The translations under genes were made by a program, and so were the position numbers. From positions 604,534 to 668,533 of the forward strand of contig JAAOMT010000586.1 in the NCBI GenBank assembly GCA_016748015.1: a DNA stretch of 64,000 nucleotides, written 5' to 3'. The notes beneath the pieces were generated by a model, which worked only from the letters and a program-made list of their open reading frames with translations, was not told where the DNA came from and ran no database searches. The DNA comes from Geosiphon pyriformis (taxonomy: Eukaryota; Glomeromycota; Glomeromycetes; Archaeosporales; Geosiphonaceae). Shown piece by piece: positions 1 to 14,125 of this stretch. How positions within the stretch are numbered: the stretch's first letter is position 1; each line of letters opens with the position of its first letter.

Positions 1-230
1 ACAAAATCCAACGGGACGCGTGTTTTGTACTTATTTGTTACAGGTAAAAAGTGAGTACCTCATGAAAAATGAGTTCGTAAAATATACTTGTTTTCAAGTT
101 GTCGACATAATTTTACGACAAAGTATGATGATGTTAAATTCTATTCAAGAAATCGATAATCAGTGTAACGTAATGCCCTCAAAATTCTAGAGTTTTCCAT
201 AGAATCAATTATATAACTCTGACACATATC

Positions 231-3354
<3,124 letters not shown>

Positions 3355-3744
3355 TGTGAAAATAGCTTTGCTACTTGTAAAAAAAAGAAAACTATACAAA
3401 TTTCTAAATATTTTTTAATTAACAATTATGTTATTTATCAGAAATGAGATGAGCGACTACCTCTAGATACTAATCCATGTAGTCTATAAAATGAGGGTTA
3501 ATAGAAACATTACACACCTCAAAGTTTACAAATAAAAAATCGTGGCATCTAAGAAAATACTGCTAAAATCTAGAAGATAATTACAACATTATATAGAATA
3601 ATACATCAAGCATTCATCAGATTCGTAAAAAATTTCTTTCAAAGTAGTTCGAGAATGAAGTATTGGTAGTACCAAGATCAAGATCAAGTCTATGACCAAT
3701 TGAATTTGTTGATTCATGATTCAAACTTTTCTAGACAGAGATAT
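3355..3744. other. Intergenic, no gene seen
   Basis: This lies between the start of the zinc transporter and the stop of the next gene, both on the minus strand. It would hold the promoter of the transporter and the 3' UTR of the RGG/helicase-fold gene. I see no conserved coding frame and no RNA gene. Confidence 0.6.
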
Positions 3745-5899
3745 TTACTCTTGGGCTTCCACTCCTGTTTGGATTTCTACCTCACAAGGGGTAGAGGGCT
3801 TCTGACAGAGGAAGAATTAGCTTAAGAAAATTTGATCAACATATAATTAATCCCGATAATTAGTTTCCAATGCGAAATTCCATCTCACCTCTAATGGCTC
3901 ACTTTGAACATGGAAATAACGTTCCAACGGTTCAAGATCATGTACAGTGACCTTGGTAAGGATGTTAACCAAAGTGCCTTCACGACCATAACCACCGCTG
4001 CAAATAGCCCTATATTTCAAAGTGTTTAACCTTTGGTCGTGAATGAAAAATAATACAAGATATTCATATGTTTACCGATCATGATAAGGCTCTTTTCTGG
4101 GTGGCAAGTCATAATTGATAACAAAAGGAGTAGGGCTGAAAGTAAGGGACGAAGAATAATTGCCAACAATCACCATGATTCCATCTTCATTTTCAAAGAA
4201 TTTGTTAAGTATTTCCCAACGTTGTTCGTCAGGTGTATCGAAATCCTAAAAAAAATTATTTAGTTTTGGGATGAGGGATGAAAAGAGTTTCTGGGATCAA
4301 CTCACAATAGCCATAACGGGCCAGTCCGAATACATCGTAGTCAGCTTTTCAGCTAATGAATTAACAGTTTCAGAATTGCGGCAAAAAACTATTAGTTTAT
4401 CCATTTCAAGAATATCAATAGCATCACAGAGGGCACTCAGTTTTTGTTCCTCGTTATCAACAATGATATAATAAAAGTGCAAGCCATCACTAAATCCGCT
4501 GTCGTCGAGCACAACTACCGCATTTGGTGCTTCTCTCTCTTTCAATTCAGCAAGGGTATACGTTGTGGCAGTTGTCATCAAGATTCTTTTAATTCTTGGA
4601 AAACATCTAAGAACATCAAAAGTCTTATGACCGTGTTGTCGGGAAAACATGAGGCAACACTCCTCGACAACAATGGTTTTGATGTGGCCACCAACCCAGT
4701 CGCGTGTTCGAATTAAAGGTAAAAGAAGACCTATTTAAATAATAAAATCAAAAACAGTTAACTTCGAGAATGATGCAACAATACTAAAATAAATTTTTGC
4801 TCTTTTAATAGGTAAATTTATACCTGGAGTAGCAATCATTATTTGTTTCGCTTTCTGTTTGTCCGCCATGGCCACCATATTATCTTCTAAAGTGGTCTCA
4901 GGAGTGCAGGTGATAAGGTTCACGCCAAGGAAACGACCCACAGACTGAAAAAGGTCTTGAACGAAATGACCAATATCTTTAGTAGGGACAAGTACAAGGG
5001 CTTGACAAAGTGGATCATCTGGGTTGACCTCTTGAAGGAGAGCAATTACAAAGCACATTGCTCTTTGCTCGATACATGGTATTTGAATAATGGCATTTCT
5101 TCCAGAGAAGATCGCTGGGATAGCACGTTGCTGAATAGATGAAGGTTCAGTATACCTATTTGTTTTAAGAGAAAAACAGGGAGGTTTTATTTTTGTTTTA
5201 AAAACGATATTAAAAAATTTACAGAAACTAAAACTACTTACCACCCATGCTCTCGAATGCCATCCAATAATGGTTGTTTCAAATTCATAGCCTCGAAGGT
5301 GGCCACACCTTGATTCCAATTTTCCTGCAACATTACACGATTATTGATACCGATGGCACTCATGTTCCCCTGTAATTTTCGGAATTAGTTTTTTTTTGTT
5401 TGATTTCCCATTTTTAAAGACATGGGTTTAATTGGCAAGAGCAAAATGAAGGGTGTACCCATGTTACCTGAAATCGAAACCCAAACCCACGGCCTCCCCC
5501 TCTTTGATAACCACCTCGAAAACTTCGGGAAGTACCGCGAGGGTAACCTCGAACAAAGCCTCGAGAAAAACCACGACCAAATCCACGCGGAGGAAATACT
5601 CTTTGAACTGTAGTTGATGAAAGTGGAATTTGATCATATTGTTGATTTTGAGAAGCCTGAAAAAGTTTTGTTGGCCGACCTCCATTTCTTTTTTGAGATT
5701 GAGGCTGTTTTTGCGATTGTCCTTGACTTGTAGATACTTCCTCCGACTCCCCCTGAATAGTAACAGTAGTGGTATTCGTAGATGCAGCAGCTTTTTTCTT
5801 TTTTTCAAGCTTTTTTTGCTTTTTTCTTTCGGACATTGATAACCTTTTCCTGTTCTTTGGAGCATTGTCAGTTTCTGTCGTACTGACTTCTGTTTCAGT

Positions 5900-5948
<49 letters not shown>

Positions 5949-6409
5949 GCTTCTTTTTTCTTATCAATTGCAACTATAGTTTCTTTCTTTGGTGGGGAAG
6001 TTTGCATGTCATTATTATTTGATGGCTCAAGAGTGCTTTGCAATGGGACCGTCAAAGTAGTAAGTCTTTCGGGAGTGTGAAACATTTTTTTTACTGGGGT
6101 ATCCAGGTCTGACGGGATAGGCTCGGGTAGACTGTTGATGAAGCGATTGTCGTTTGAACGGTAAGGTGATAGTGTGGCAACAGTATCAGAAAGTCTCGCT
6201 ATTTTGTCTTGAATCTCGGGGATAACGTTCAAGGCTGCCTTTATTTCCGGAAGAAGGGTTAAAGCTTCCTTGAGCTCAGGTAAGACAGCTAAGGTGGATC
6301 GTATTTCCCCGATAGCCTCAAGTAAAGCGGCGTGAGTTTCAACCTCTGGTATCATTTGTTCGTTAACTTCAACCTCTGGTATCATTTGTTCGTTAGCTTC
6401 AACCTCCAT
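3745..6409 (-). CDS. RGG/coiled-coil protein fused to an eIF4A-like DEAD-box fold lacking catalytic motifs
   Basis: Seven exons join in phase: 5468-6409, 5242-5369, 4824-5155, 4306-4730, 4076-4245, 3889-4009 and 3745-3801 (724 residues). Residues 1-314 hold a near-duplicated VEANEQMIPE start, a Leu/Glu heptad-like segment, a 15-Asn run, a Lys-rich basic stretch and a Gly/Arg tail of GFGRGFSRGF type. The rest follows the eIF4A/FAL1 fold. The Q motif (TEPSSIQQRAI) and ATPG are kept. The Walker A lysine motif is replaced by IQIPCIEQRAM, DEAD reads VEEC, SAT reads TTAT, the ARGID segment is lost and HRIGRxGR reads RAICSGGYGREG. It should therefore not hydrolyse ATP as DEAD-box proteins do. A role as an RNA-binding scaffold is inference. 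The fusion depends on one 97-nt phase-0 intron (5370-5467); two separate genes remain possible, the second starting at the ATG at 5363. Confidence 0.75.
5904..5948. repeat. (TTA)15 trinucleotide repeat coding an asparagine run
   Basis: Forty-five bases of TTA repeat. On the minus strand this is AAT repeated and codes about 15 consecutive Asn in the RGG/helicase-fold gene. It is likely length-variable. Confidence 0.95.
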
Positions 6410-6896
6410 AGTCCTTTAAGGATTTTTTTAAGTGTAGTAAAAAGATAGGCTCGCGTTTAATATCAGTATGTAAGGAGGCTAGAAAGGAAAGTAGTATGTC
6501 GTTATTTAGGAGAAAAAAGAAAAAGTGAATCAAAGATGGAAGAAAATTTTTTTTACCTGAAAGTGTCTCATATATAAGCTCTTTATTGACTGATATGTGT
6601 AAGGCTTGACGACAGTAGGAATAACGTGACTCACGAAGAAAAATTCACAAAACGACTTTATCAAGTATGATAAATTAATAATGCTTAAAGGTTCAAGATG
6701 ACAAAGTTAATGATAAAACAAAGTTTGAATCAGGTGAGAGGAAAGTGATCGCAAAGGTTGCCAAAGCCAAATTGTAAAGGTTGAACGCGTCGCACTTTGA
6801 AAATTTTTATTTGCAGCATCTCATTAGTATTTAATTGGTTATCAGTTATAACGCCAATCTAAGAAGTTGAATCAACAACCTGGGACCGCAGTAATC
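6410..6896. promoter_or_regulatory. Divergent intergenic region
   Basis: This is 487 bp between two divergently transcribed starts: the RGG/helicase-fold gene leftwards and the twin-CX9C gene rightwards. It must contain both promoters. I could not identify a specific factor site and saw no further coding frame. Confidence 0.5.
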
Positions 6897-7238
6897 ATGG
6901 AAAAGATTAAACAAAGAAAAACTGTTGCGATATTTGCTAAAGCTTTAATTCAATGTTCTTCTCAGGTTATTCTTTAATTCAATGATGACTTTGATTCCGT
7001 GTTTTTTTTAGTGATCTATATTTTTTCTTAGGCTACAATATATGCAAAATGTGTAGTAAGACAAATTGATAATGTTCATAAAGATAATTGCTTATCTGAA
7101 TTTCAAGCGTTCAAGCAATGTCTTCGGAAGGTTATTGTTATCTTATATGTTCAAAAGTTTGTGTCAAATTTATTCATTACTTTCTGATTTGAGAATTTTT
7201 ATAATACTTTTTTTCTTTAGATAGTTAAATCTTGTTAA
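6897..7238 (+). CDS. NDUFAF8: Small twin-CX9C mitochondrial protein, NDUFAF8-like complex I assembly factor
   Basis: Three small exons (6897-6965, 7032-7130, 7221-7238), all in phase 0 with GT-AG introns, give a 61-residue protein. It holds two exact CX9C pairs (Cys20/Cys30 and Cys43/Cys53), the CHCH fold imported by the Mia40 pathway into the mitochondrial intermembrane space. Spacing and residues around the cysteines (IYAKCV, then KDNCLSEFQAFKQCL) resemble animal NDUFAF8, which has YGRCV and KDFCxxEFEALRSCF and stabilises NDUFAF5 during complex I assembly. The final exon adds only IVKSC before TAA. The CHCH call is seen directly; NDUFAF8 identity rests on pattern resemblance. It is divergent from the upstream gene and tail to tail with ketopantoate reductase. 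Confidence 0.72.
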
Positions 7239-7401
7239 ACAACAAGGTATTACGAATAATATCTGTGATAAGCTGGCAAAAGCAAAAGTAAAACGATTAA
7301 ACTTTGAAATCAATAGACAGAGGGAAGGGGAAAAGATAAAAATTATTGTAAAGATTAAGATTTACCAATTTTTAAAAGATATTTAGTCAATTTGTTTTGT
7401 T

Positions 7402-8649
7402 TTATTTTATTTTATTTCTCATGTTTTTTTCGTCAATTAATTTCAACAAAGTATAAAGTGTTTGAAGATATGGCACTTCAATACCTTTTTCTTTTGCAAT
7501 TTGTACCGGATTTCCCAAGATTGCTTCAATTTCCATCGGATTACCTCTTTCGCAATCTAATAACATACTAGGTTTATGTCCACCCTCCAACTTTCTAGTT
7601 AACTCAACGTACCGATCGATTAAACTATCGGGTAATTCATACCCGTCTGCTTTTGCTACTTTTAAAACATCTCCCATCGTCAGCTTAATTAATTCTACCG
7701 TTAATGAATCTTTAAGCAATGTATGTGTATCATTTCCACCTGATGTCACGCTTATTGCACTCCAAGATGCATTCCTGTGGAGAAAAATTTTATTTTAAAA
7801 ATTTATCTTTAACTGAATCAAATACCAAAAAAACCAATAACATACCAAACTAACTTTTCCCATCTTGCAGCTTGAATATCATCTACCACATCAATTTGGA
7901 CACCTCCAGCTTTGAAAAAAGATGCCAAAGTGTTAGCCATTTCCTCTTTTTCCTCTTTAGACCACTGAGCCTCTCCTTGATTTTTATCATGAAAATAAGA
8001 AATCTTTGTAAATTCTGGTCCTCGTTGATGAATCACACCTATATCTAATTGTCCAACTCCAATCCAAGTTACAATCGATAGCAAAATATTCTGGGGAAAT
8101 TGGGTCGCGACAGGTATTTCAATTCCTACTCCATTTTGTATCAAGACAATGGTGGTTTTAGATGAGATGATTGCCGGCCTAATTAATTCGGTTACGTCAA
8201 AAATATTTGGTAAAACTTTGGTGCAAACTATCACGAAGTCAAATGGGCTTGATTCTGTTACAGCCTCCGTAACTGTTCTGGTAACTATTCCAAAAAATTT
8301 AATGTTGAATGAAAATAGATGACAAAAATTGAAAATTTTCTAGTAATTTGGAAAAAATCATTATCAAGAACCTATATCAGGTCGATAATTAAGATCTCCA
8401 AATTTTGTCGAATATATTTCGAAACCCTGCGTTCGGACTCGTTCATAATTTGATCTACACACTGCTGTTATATGACAATTTGCGACTTGAAGACGCCAAC
8501 TATAAATGGCTCCAATTGCTCCTGCCCCAACTATCATCCGATATAGAATTTTCAATTTCTTATACAAAAAAAAAAAAAATCTCAAATATCCTCATGATTT
8601 TACCCAAAAGAACCTTAGTGCTTGGTAAACTTGACTTGGTTTCTTCCAT
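7402..8649 (-). CDS. 2-dehydropantoate 2-reductase (ketopantoate reductase, PanE/ApbA family)
   Basis: NADPH-dependent reduction of 2-dehydropantoate to pantoate in pantothenate and coenzyme A synthesis is the family activity. Four exons join in phase (8614-8649, 8372-8558, 7846-8284, 7402-7774) to 344 residues, a normal length. Features in order: the Rossmann dinucleotide motif VGAGAIGAIYSW near the N terminus; VIVCTKV; QNGVGIE; the family WEKLVWN segment with the catalytic-type lysine, split by the last intron; and the C-terminal-domain motif KPSMLLDCERGNPMEIEAILGNPV. The first exon (ATG at 8649) is inferred from a clean phase-0 intron. The alternative is a start at the Met just before IVGAGAIG. 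Some fungal members act on other 2-oxo acids, so the exact substrate is unproven. Confidence 0.88.
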
Positions 8650-8945
8650 AGAATGATTCGTTGATTAATATTCTTTGGTAAATTTTTCAAAATGGAAATT
8701 CTCAAAATACTTTGATAATAAGAGTATAAATTTGAAAGTTATTTTTCCAAGACAGTGGACCTCGGATAATCACAATCTATCTATTCACATATTTATAAAG
8801 GATCGGCTCCCATCAAAAGTAACAAATCATTTAATGAATATTTAATTTAGTAAAGCCTCGGTTTTTAGCATTTTATTTACAACGAAAGTAATGTGGGCAA
8901 CAAGTAATAGAAATTTGCTGATTTGTCCTGAGCCAATCATTTGAT

Positions 8946-11829
8946 CTAACAAGCGCAATAAAGACTTATCAGGAGACCTCTGTCGTCATAAACATCCTCT
9001 TCAATTTCCCTTTCTTCTTCCTTTGTCATTGACAAGATATCGTGTTTACGAATGGCAGCACGTTTTTCGGAATCTTTAGAACCGCATACAGCCTCCATCA
9101 GGCGCTCACAGATTACTTGGGCTTCAGTAAGGTATTCAGGGATTTCTTCATCCTCATCCACCGGCTCTTCTATAACTTTTCTCGTCCTGGCCCTGACAGG
9201 ATCAACGGCTGGAGGAGTGGTGGAACCTGAAATCCTCGGTTTTTTAGAGGGAACATTTGAAATAATCGAATCATCATCATCACCTCCTTTCCGCTTGCCT
9301 AAAGAGGCATCAGAAAATGTGGCAACTTCAAATGAAGAGGTATCATGATTAGAGGAAATGTCAGCAGAATTAATAGTAGTGGTAACGGCAGATGACGCAG
9401 ATATATTTTTGGTGGCAGGGGCACCACCAACGACATTAGGGTCCAAATTATCGAGATTGCTAGGAACAGAAGTCGTGAGATCAGTAGAAGAATCAGCGAG
9501 ATCTGAAAGAGAGGAATTTACAATATCTCCCGAGGAAATTGTTGGACCAGTTTGAATGACTGAAGATTTTCGGCCTTTCTTTTTAGCTGGTGGTGATCCT
9601 GTTAGATCGATCAACTCAGTACTGGTAACGAGACTGGTTTTCCCAGTAGCTTTCTGTGATTTGGACTTTTTGGCACCACCAGATCCCCCATTAATTTGTC
9701 CTGAATTTTTCGGAGCCGGGAGTTTAAGTTGTTCCTGACTTACTCTTGGTGGAAGAATTTGAGATTCCGCATCAGGATTTGCATTCCGCGGGACCAAGTA
9801 TTGTTCGAAAGGATTTTCACCTTGTTGAATTCGTTCCCAATGATTTTGGTGTGTTCTCAATTCACTTAATCCGTTTTGAGCAGTTTTGGGATCCAAAATA
9901 ATTTTGCTGAGATTAATATCAGCCAATTGGCGGTTAATCAACTCCTTTAAAAGTAAAATTTTTTTGAGCCCATCAGCACGATGGGTGAGGAACCAAAAAT
10001 ATGGCAAATATTCATCCAGCTTATCAGCCAACAACCGTAACTTTTTAATTAAATCAAGAAACTCTTTCTTCTCTTTTTCATTCATGTTACACTGTTGATG
10101 TTTAAATGGGCCTTTTTGAATCTCATCATTAGCTTTTTTTATCATTGCTATAGCTTGTTGGCTATCAGCAAGCGATAAATTAAGCAATCTGCGAGGAGAT
10201 GAAGGTAAATTGTTGATATTATTAGATGGTGATGGTTGACGTGCGTTTGGAAGCATATTAGAAACCCCTTGTTGATTTACACTAGATGCGAGAGTGGAAG
10301 TTGCTTGTTGATTAATAGGAGGAATATTAGACGCTCCTAGCTGATTAGATGCTTGTTGTACAGTCGTTCGAGATGCCGGGTGAACGCTCATATTGGAATG
10401 GATCTGTGAAACGCCCCGATTTGCAGACGGTTGTGGATTTTTCCGGTTGGGTTGAAGTTGTTGAACGCCAATGTTAGATGGTACTTGTTTCCCAATAATG
10501 TTGTTGGAAGGCATTTTTTGAGAATTAGATGGCGCCTGATCCATATTGATGGTATTGGATGCTTGTTGAACATTAATGTTAGAGGGAGACTGAGAAATCC
10601 CAGCAGGTTGTTGCATCATAAGACTATTGGCAGCAGGATTAGGTGCAATCATCGGACCTTTCCTCATATTCGGAGGGGGGGGGCTGATTTGTGTGGTTTG
10701 GACAGGTGTACGATTAGGTTTTGTTGGGAAACTCTCAATTATGGTTGAATTAAAGCCAGGCATTGTCGAATAACTTGGGGCCATAAGATTTTGGTTTACT
10801 GGAACGCTTGCTGGTCTTACAGGAGGATTATTAATGACAACTGACCGACCAGAATTATTTGATGCTAAAGATGTTTGTGGATTCGAGATGGACACTTGCA
10901 CTCCACCGTGAATATTTGCTGATGCTGCTATCATATTGGGATTTTGTTGGTGGCCAGCTGGGTTTTGTAATATCATGGTATTGGAGTTTTGTGTTAGAGG
11001 TGCCGTAGGTTGAGTTACTATCGTATCAGAAATTTGTGTAATGGAAGTTGGAGAAGTTAACATTGTGTTTGCAGATTTTTGAGCAATAGTTGGAACTGGA
11101 GATAAAGCTGATGAGTTTTGCTGCATGATTAGATTACTTTGATTTCCATTTGGAATCCGCCTATAATATAACTGTAACAATTGCGCCAGCTCCTCTTGAC
11201 TAGGAGGACGACCATTTTCTTGGGAAAACAAGTTACTCAATTGGGAATAGTGGCGGATGATATTGATCCGTCGCTGGTTTTGCTGCTGCTGTTGTTGTTG
11301 ATAGGGAGTCCATCCTGGACCCTGAATCTCCGTTTGTTGGTTATAAGGGAATCTTCCAGCTGATTGTTGCTGCTGAGAGTTCAAATGTTGTTGTTGTTGT
11401 TGTTGCTGTTGTTGCTGTTGATTCTGCTGTTGTACATTTAATTGTTGCGGTTGATTGGGCTGCTGTAGTTGTAGTTGATATTTTTGGAGTTGCTGTTGCG
11501 TTAATAGTTGCTGATTAGGTTGTCGGATTAATTGAGGTAAAGATTGAGGAAGCTGGGAAATTAGTTGAGCTGCATACTGCGTATCAGAACCTAATCCTAC
11601 TCGTGGTGGCTGCTGTGTTGTTTGAGGCATGCGTTGGACCGGAGATATTAATGGTTGGGCCTGCTGACTTTGTATAGCCTGTGGAAAACTCGTATATTGG
11701 TGGTGCAAAATTTGTTGAAACTGATGTTGTTGCAATAATGGATTGTGCTGTTGCTGCTGCTGCTGCTGCTGCTGCTGTTGCTGTTGTTGCTGTTGTTGCT
11801 GCTGTTGTTGTTGTTGTCGTTGTTGTTGC

Positions 11830-11860
<31 letters not shown>

Positions 11861-11922
11861 GCTGTTGTTGTTGTTGTTGTTGTTGTTGTTGCTGTTGTTG
11901 TTGTTGTTGTTGCTGTTGTTGT

Positions 11923-11961
<39 letters not shown>

Positions 11962-12554
11962 ATGTTCACGTTCACGTTCACGTTCATTTGACCTCTAGTT
12001 CTTGGAATAAAGTACTTATTTCGTGACTGATTATTGAGGTTTGGCTGCGTAATATTTTGAGGAGAATTTTGCTGCGGTAGACCACTTAGAGGAGCAAGGT
12101 TCTGAGCTATATTCTGCGGCGGCAAACTATTTTGTTGAGACAAAGTTTGCCCCGACAAATGTTGCAGTGGCAAACTGGATTGATGAGGAGAAACTACACT
12201 TTGCTGCATCAAATTTTGTTGTGGCAAAACGGTTGGTTGAGCAATCGCGCTTTGTTGGTTGGCACTTGTTGAAGTTGTATTCTGTTGTTGCTGACTTTGC
12301 ATCACATTTCCTGAACTCCGCGGCATTTGATTTAATTCGTTGAACTTTACAAGGATCTGATTATTGTATTCTTTGCCTGTTTGAGAAGTACTGTTAAAAA
12401 TATCTTGCTCCAAATTAGAGGCAATGCGAAAGCATTCTTCTCTTGTCATAGGTGAAGTCCTAGAAAGAAGTTGAAAAAAACCCGCAATCACTCTTTTTCT
12501 CATATCTCTATTAGGTCGCCCTTGTTGCGAGTTTGAGCTATCCATCGTGAGCAT
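8946..12554 (-). CDS. MED15: Mediator subunit MED15 (KIX domain, long polyglutamine)
   Basis: Single-exon frame of 1202 residues. Residues about 15-75 (RKRVIAGFFQLLSRTSP, then EECFRIASNLEQDIFNSTSQTGKEY) form the fungal MED15 KIX-type activator-binding domain. Polyglutamine occupies about residues 197-270, with further Gln/Asn/Pro-rich, intrinsically disordered sequence to about residue 800. A helical region follows (about 800-920; EKKEFLDLIKKLRLLADKLDEYLPYFWFL), then Lys-rich NLS-like patches (PAKKKGRK, PSKKPR) and an acidic conserved tail (EEIPEYLTEAQVICERLMEAV). MED15 is the tail-module target of activators. Translation may start at Met4 (MDSSNSQQG) instead of Met1. The last few residues after DDRG may be intron read-through. 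The cyclin C gene of the Mediator kinase module lies 4 kb away. Confidence 0.88.
11744..11961. repeat. CAG/CAA trinucleotide tract (polyglutamine of MED15)
   Basis: About 218 bases of mixed CTG/TTG on the plus strand, that is CAG/CAA in the coding strand, giving about 70 Gln interrupted by one Arg. Mixing of the two codons favours selection for glutamine over pure repeat slippage. A shorter tract of the same type lies at about 11,388-11,425. Confidence 0.95.
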
Positions 12555-13166
12555 TACAACGAGGATTCACAAAATGATTGAGAGACGTAGAATCGGAAAT
12601 GAATGGAACGCGGCAGATAACTTTGACCTTATCTTTGGACACTTTTAAAAGAAAATTAAAGGGACGTGAAAAGAAAAAAAAGGTAACAAACTTAGACATT
12701 ATATAAGTTTTTTGGTCCTTACTCTTGGAGTCGATAGGTACATTAATGCCACATAGTCGATAGCCACAATACTTATGACGGCGATTTTTCTGTCTCGACG
12801 AAAGATTAAACAAAAAAACTAGAAAGGTACCTGTTGCCGTAAAGTGTCCAAGACGTTTAGGATGAGACTAACAAGAGGACACTAGGAAGAGTGTGGATAT
12901 TTCTTCAAGATGTCTTTTATGAGACACAAGTAGTTGTAATAAGAAAGAAAAACTCTCCTAAAGATAGAATTCTCAGTTGATTTAGTTAACGGTTTTGAAA
13001 ACTGTGGTTTGAAGGAATTATTATACAAAATGGTTATGACATAAAAAATTGGGAGAGAGTCAGGAATCCGAGTTTATATAAAAAATCTGATTAAATATGG
13101 CCAATCAAAATTTGCCTAGCTGTGTCCAAGTGTTACTTTATTCAAATGATCATAAACGACTTAATT
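12555..13166. other. MED15 upstream region, no gene seen
   Basis: This is the 5' flank of MED15. A short open frame (12,538-12,813, minus) overlaps the MED15 start in another frame. It looks like chance or a leader ORF, with no recognisable domain. I see no RNA gene. Confidence 0.5.
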
Positions 13167-13550
13167 CTATCCACGGTAAAAAACATATTTTCTAATGCCC
13201 AAAGAGGATAAGAAATTTATTGAAGCATGAACAATTGATTTTCCATATACAAAGTTTCCAAGCGCCTTTTCAAATCCTGCTATTTGAGAAATTCTTGCTT
13301 CCCGTTCACATTAGATTGAAATTTTTTGAAATATTCCATCATTTTCGTGAAAGCCGTTGTGATAAGAAATCAGTTGTCCGCGATAGAAGACATTAGTTTC
13401 GGCGAAATCAATTGGACCTCTTAAAATTCTGGCCAATTCAAATGTTTCATACTAAAATGACATTACCAAAGTTAATAGATTTTTAATTATTTTATGAATC
13501 TAAAAATCTTAATACCTTCCATCCCATAAACCGTCACTTTGAGAATTCAT
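13167..13550 (-). pseudogene. Possible small spliced gene or gene remnant, unknown function
   Basis: On the minus strand, a run of 95 codons from 13,451 to 13,167 has only one stop and better codon balance than the surrounding DNA (LARILRGPIDFAETNVFYRG, then GQLISYHNGFHENDG). A short exon starting ATG at 13,550 (MNSQSDGLWDG) can be joined in frame by a GT at 13,515 and an AG just before GGTCCAATTGATT, giving a protein of about 47 residues. A TATAAAAG box lies about 80 bp upstream of that ATG. I do not recognise the family. It may be a real small gene, a decayed gene, or chance. Confidence 0.28.
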
Positions 13551-13999
13551 TTTTAGATCTCATCATTTTAGGTTGAGCATTCAATTTTTGCGATAAGAAA
13601 ATCAAGTTTAGGTGAGAGAACAAAGACTTTTATATGCCTAAAGAGATTAGACTCTCTCAATATTTGATAGAAGACTTTTATGAATTCTCAGCAGTGCAAT
13701 ATAAACTTTTGATAGATGTATCCTTTTTATTGTTGCTGTAAACATCATTAACAGTAGGTTGAAAGCTAAACTTATTTGAATCATAAAAATTTGTTCAAAG
13801 TTATCTGTTTACTGTTGGTTAAATTTTCAAAATTAATATCTGCTCAAACTTTGAATATTTGTTTTTATAATAATTATTTGATAAAACTAAATTTTTAATC
13901 TATATTTTATTTATCTAATTATTTAATTATATATAAAATAAAACAAAAAACAATGTATTTTTGAAAATAAATTGTGTTTTAAAAATTTTATTATCATTT

Positions 14000-14125
14000 T
14001 TTGATAATAATAATAATTTTTTACATTAGAAGAATTAAGCAAAAGTTAATTTTAAACAGTAACCTGTACAATAAATGCTTTCTACACGTGACCAGCCACT
14101 TGAGCCGATCAAGAAATTTTTAGAA
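14000..14125 (-). mobile_element. LINE 3'-tail relic
   Basis: On the minus strand the sequence around 14,077-14,110 reads GGCTCAAGTGGCTGGTCACG followed by TGTAGAAAGCA. This matches the 3' UTR of the LINE copies at 30,790 and 37,615. Downstream lies a TTATTATTATTAT-type tail (about 14,000-14,012). It appears to be a very short, 5'-truncated insertion of the same LINE family far from the main array. Confidence 0.6.

Noticed and set aside
5464-6080. Other frames over the RGG gene with poly-Ile and poly-Leu
   Set aside because: They are shadows of the (TTA)n repeat.
11681-12026. Plus-strand frames coding long runs of Ala/Val, Cys or Leu
   Set aside because: They are the antisense of the MED15 polyglutamine tract and have no independent support.
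12538-12813. 91-codon minus-strand frame upstream of MED15
   Set aside because: It overlaps the MED15 start in another frame, has no recognisable domain, and AT-rich composition explains it.
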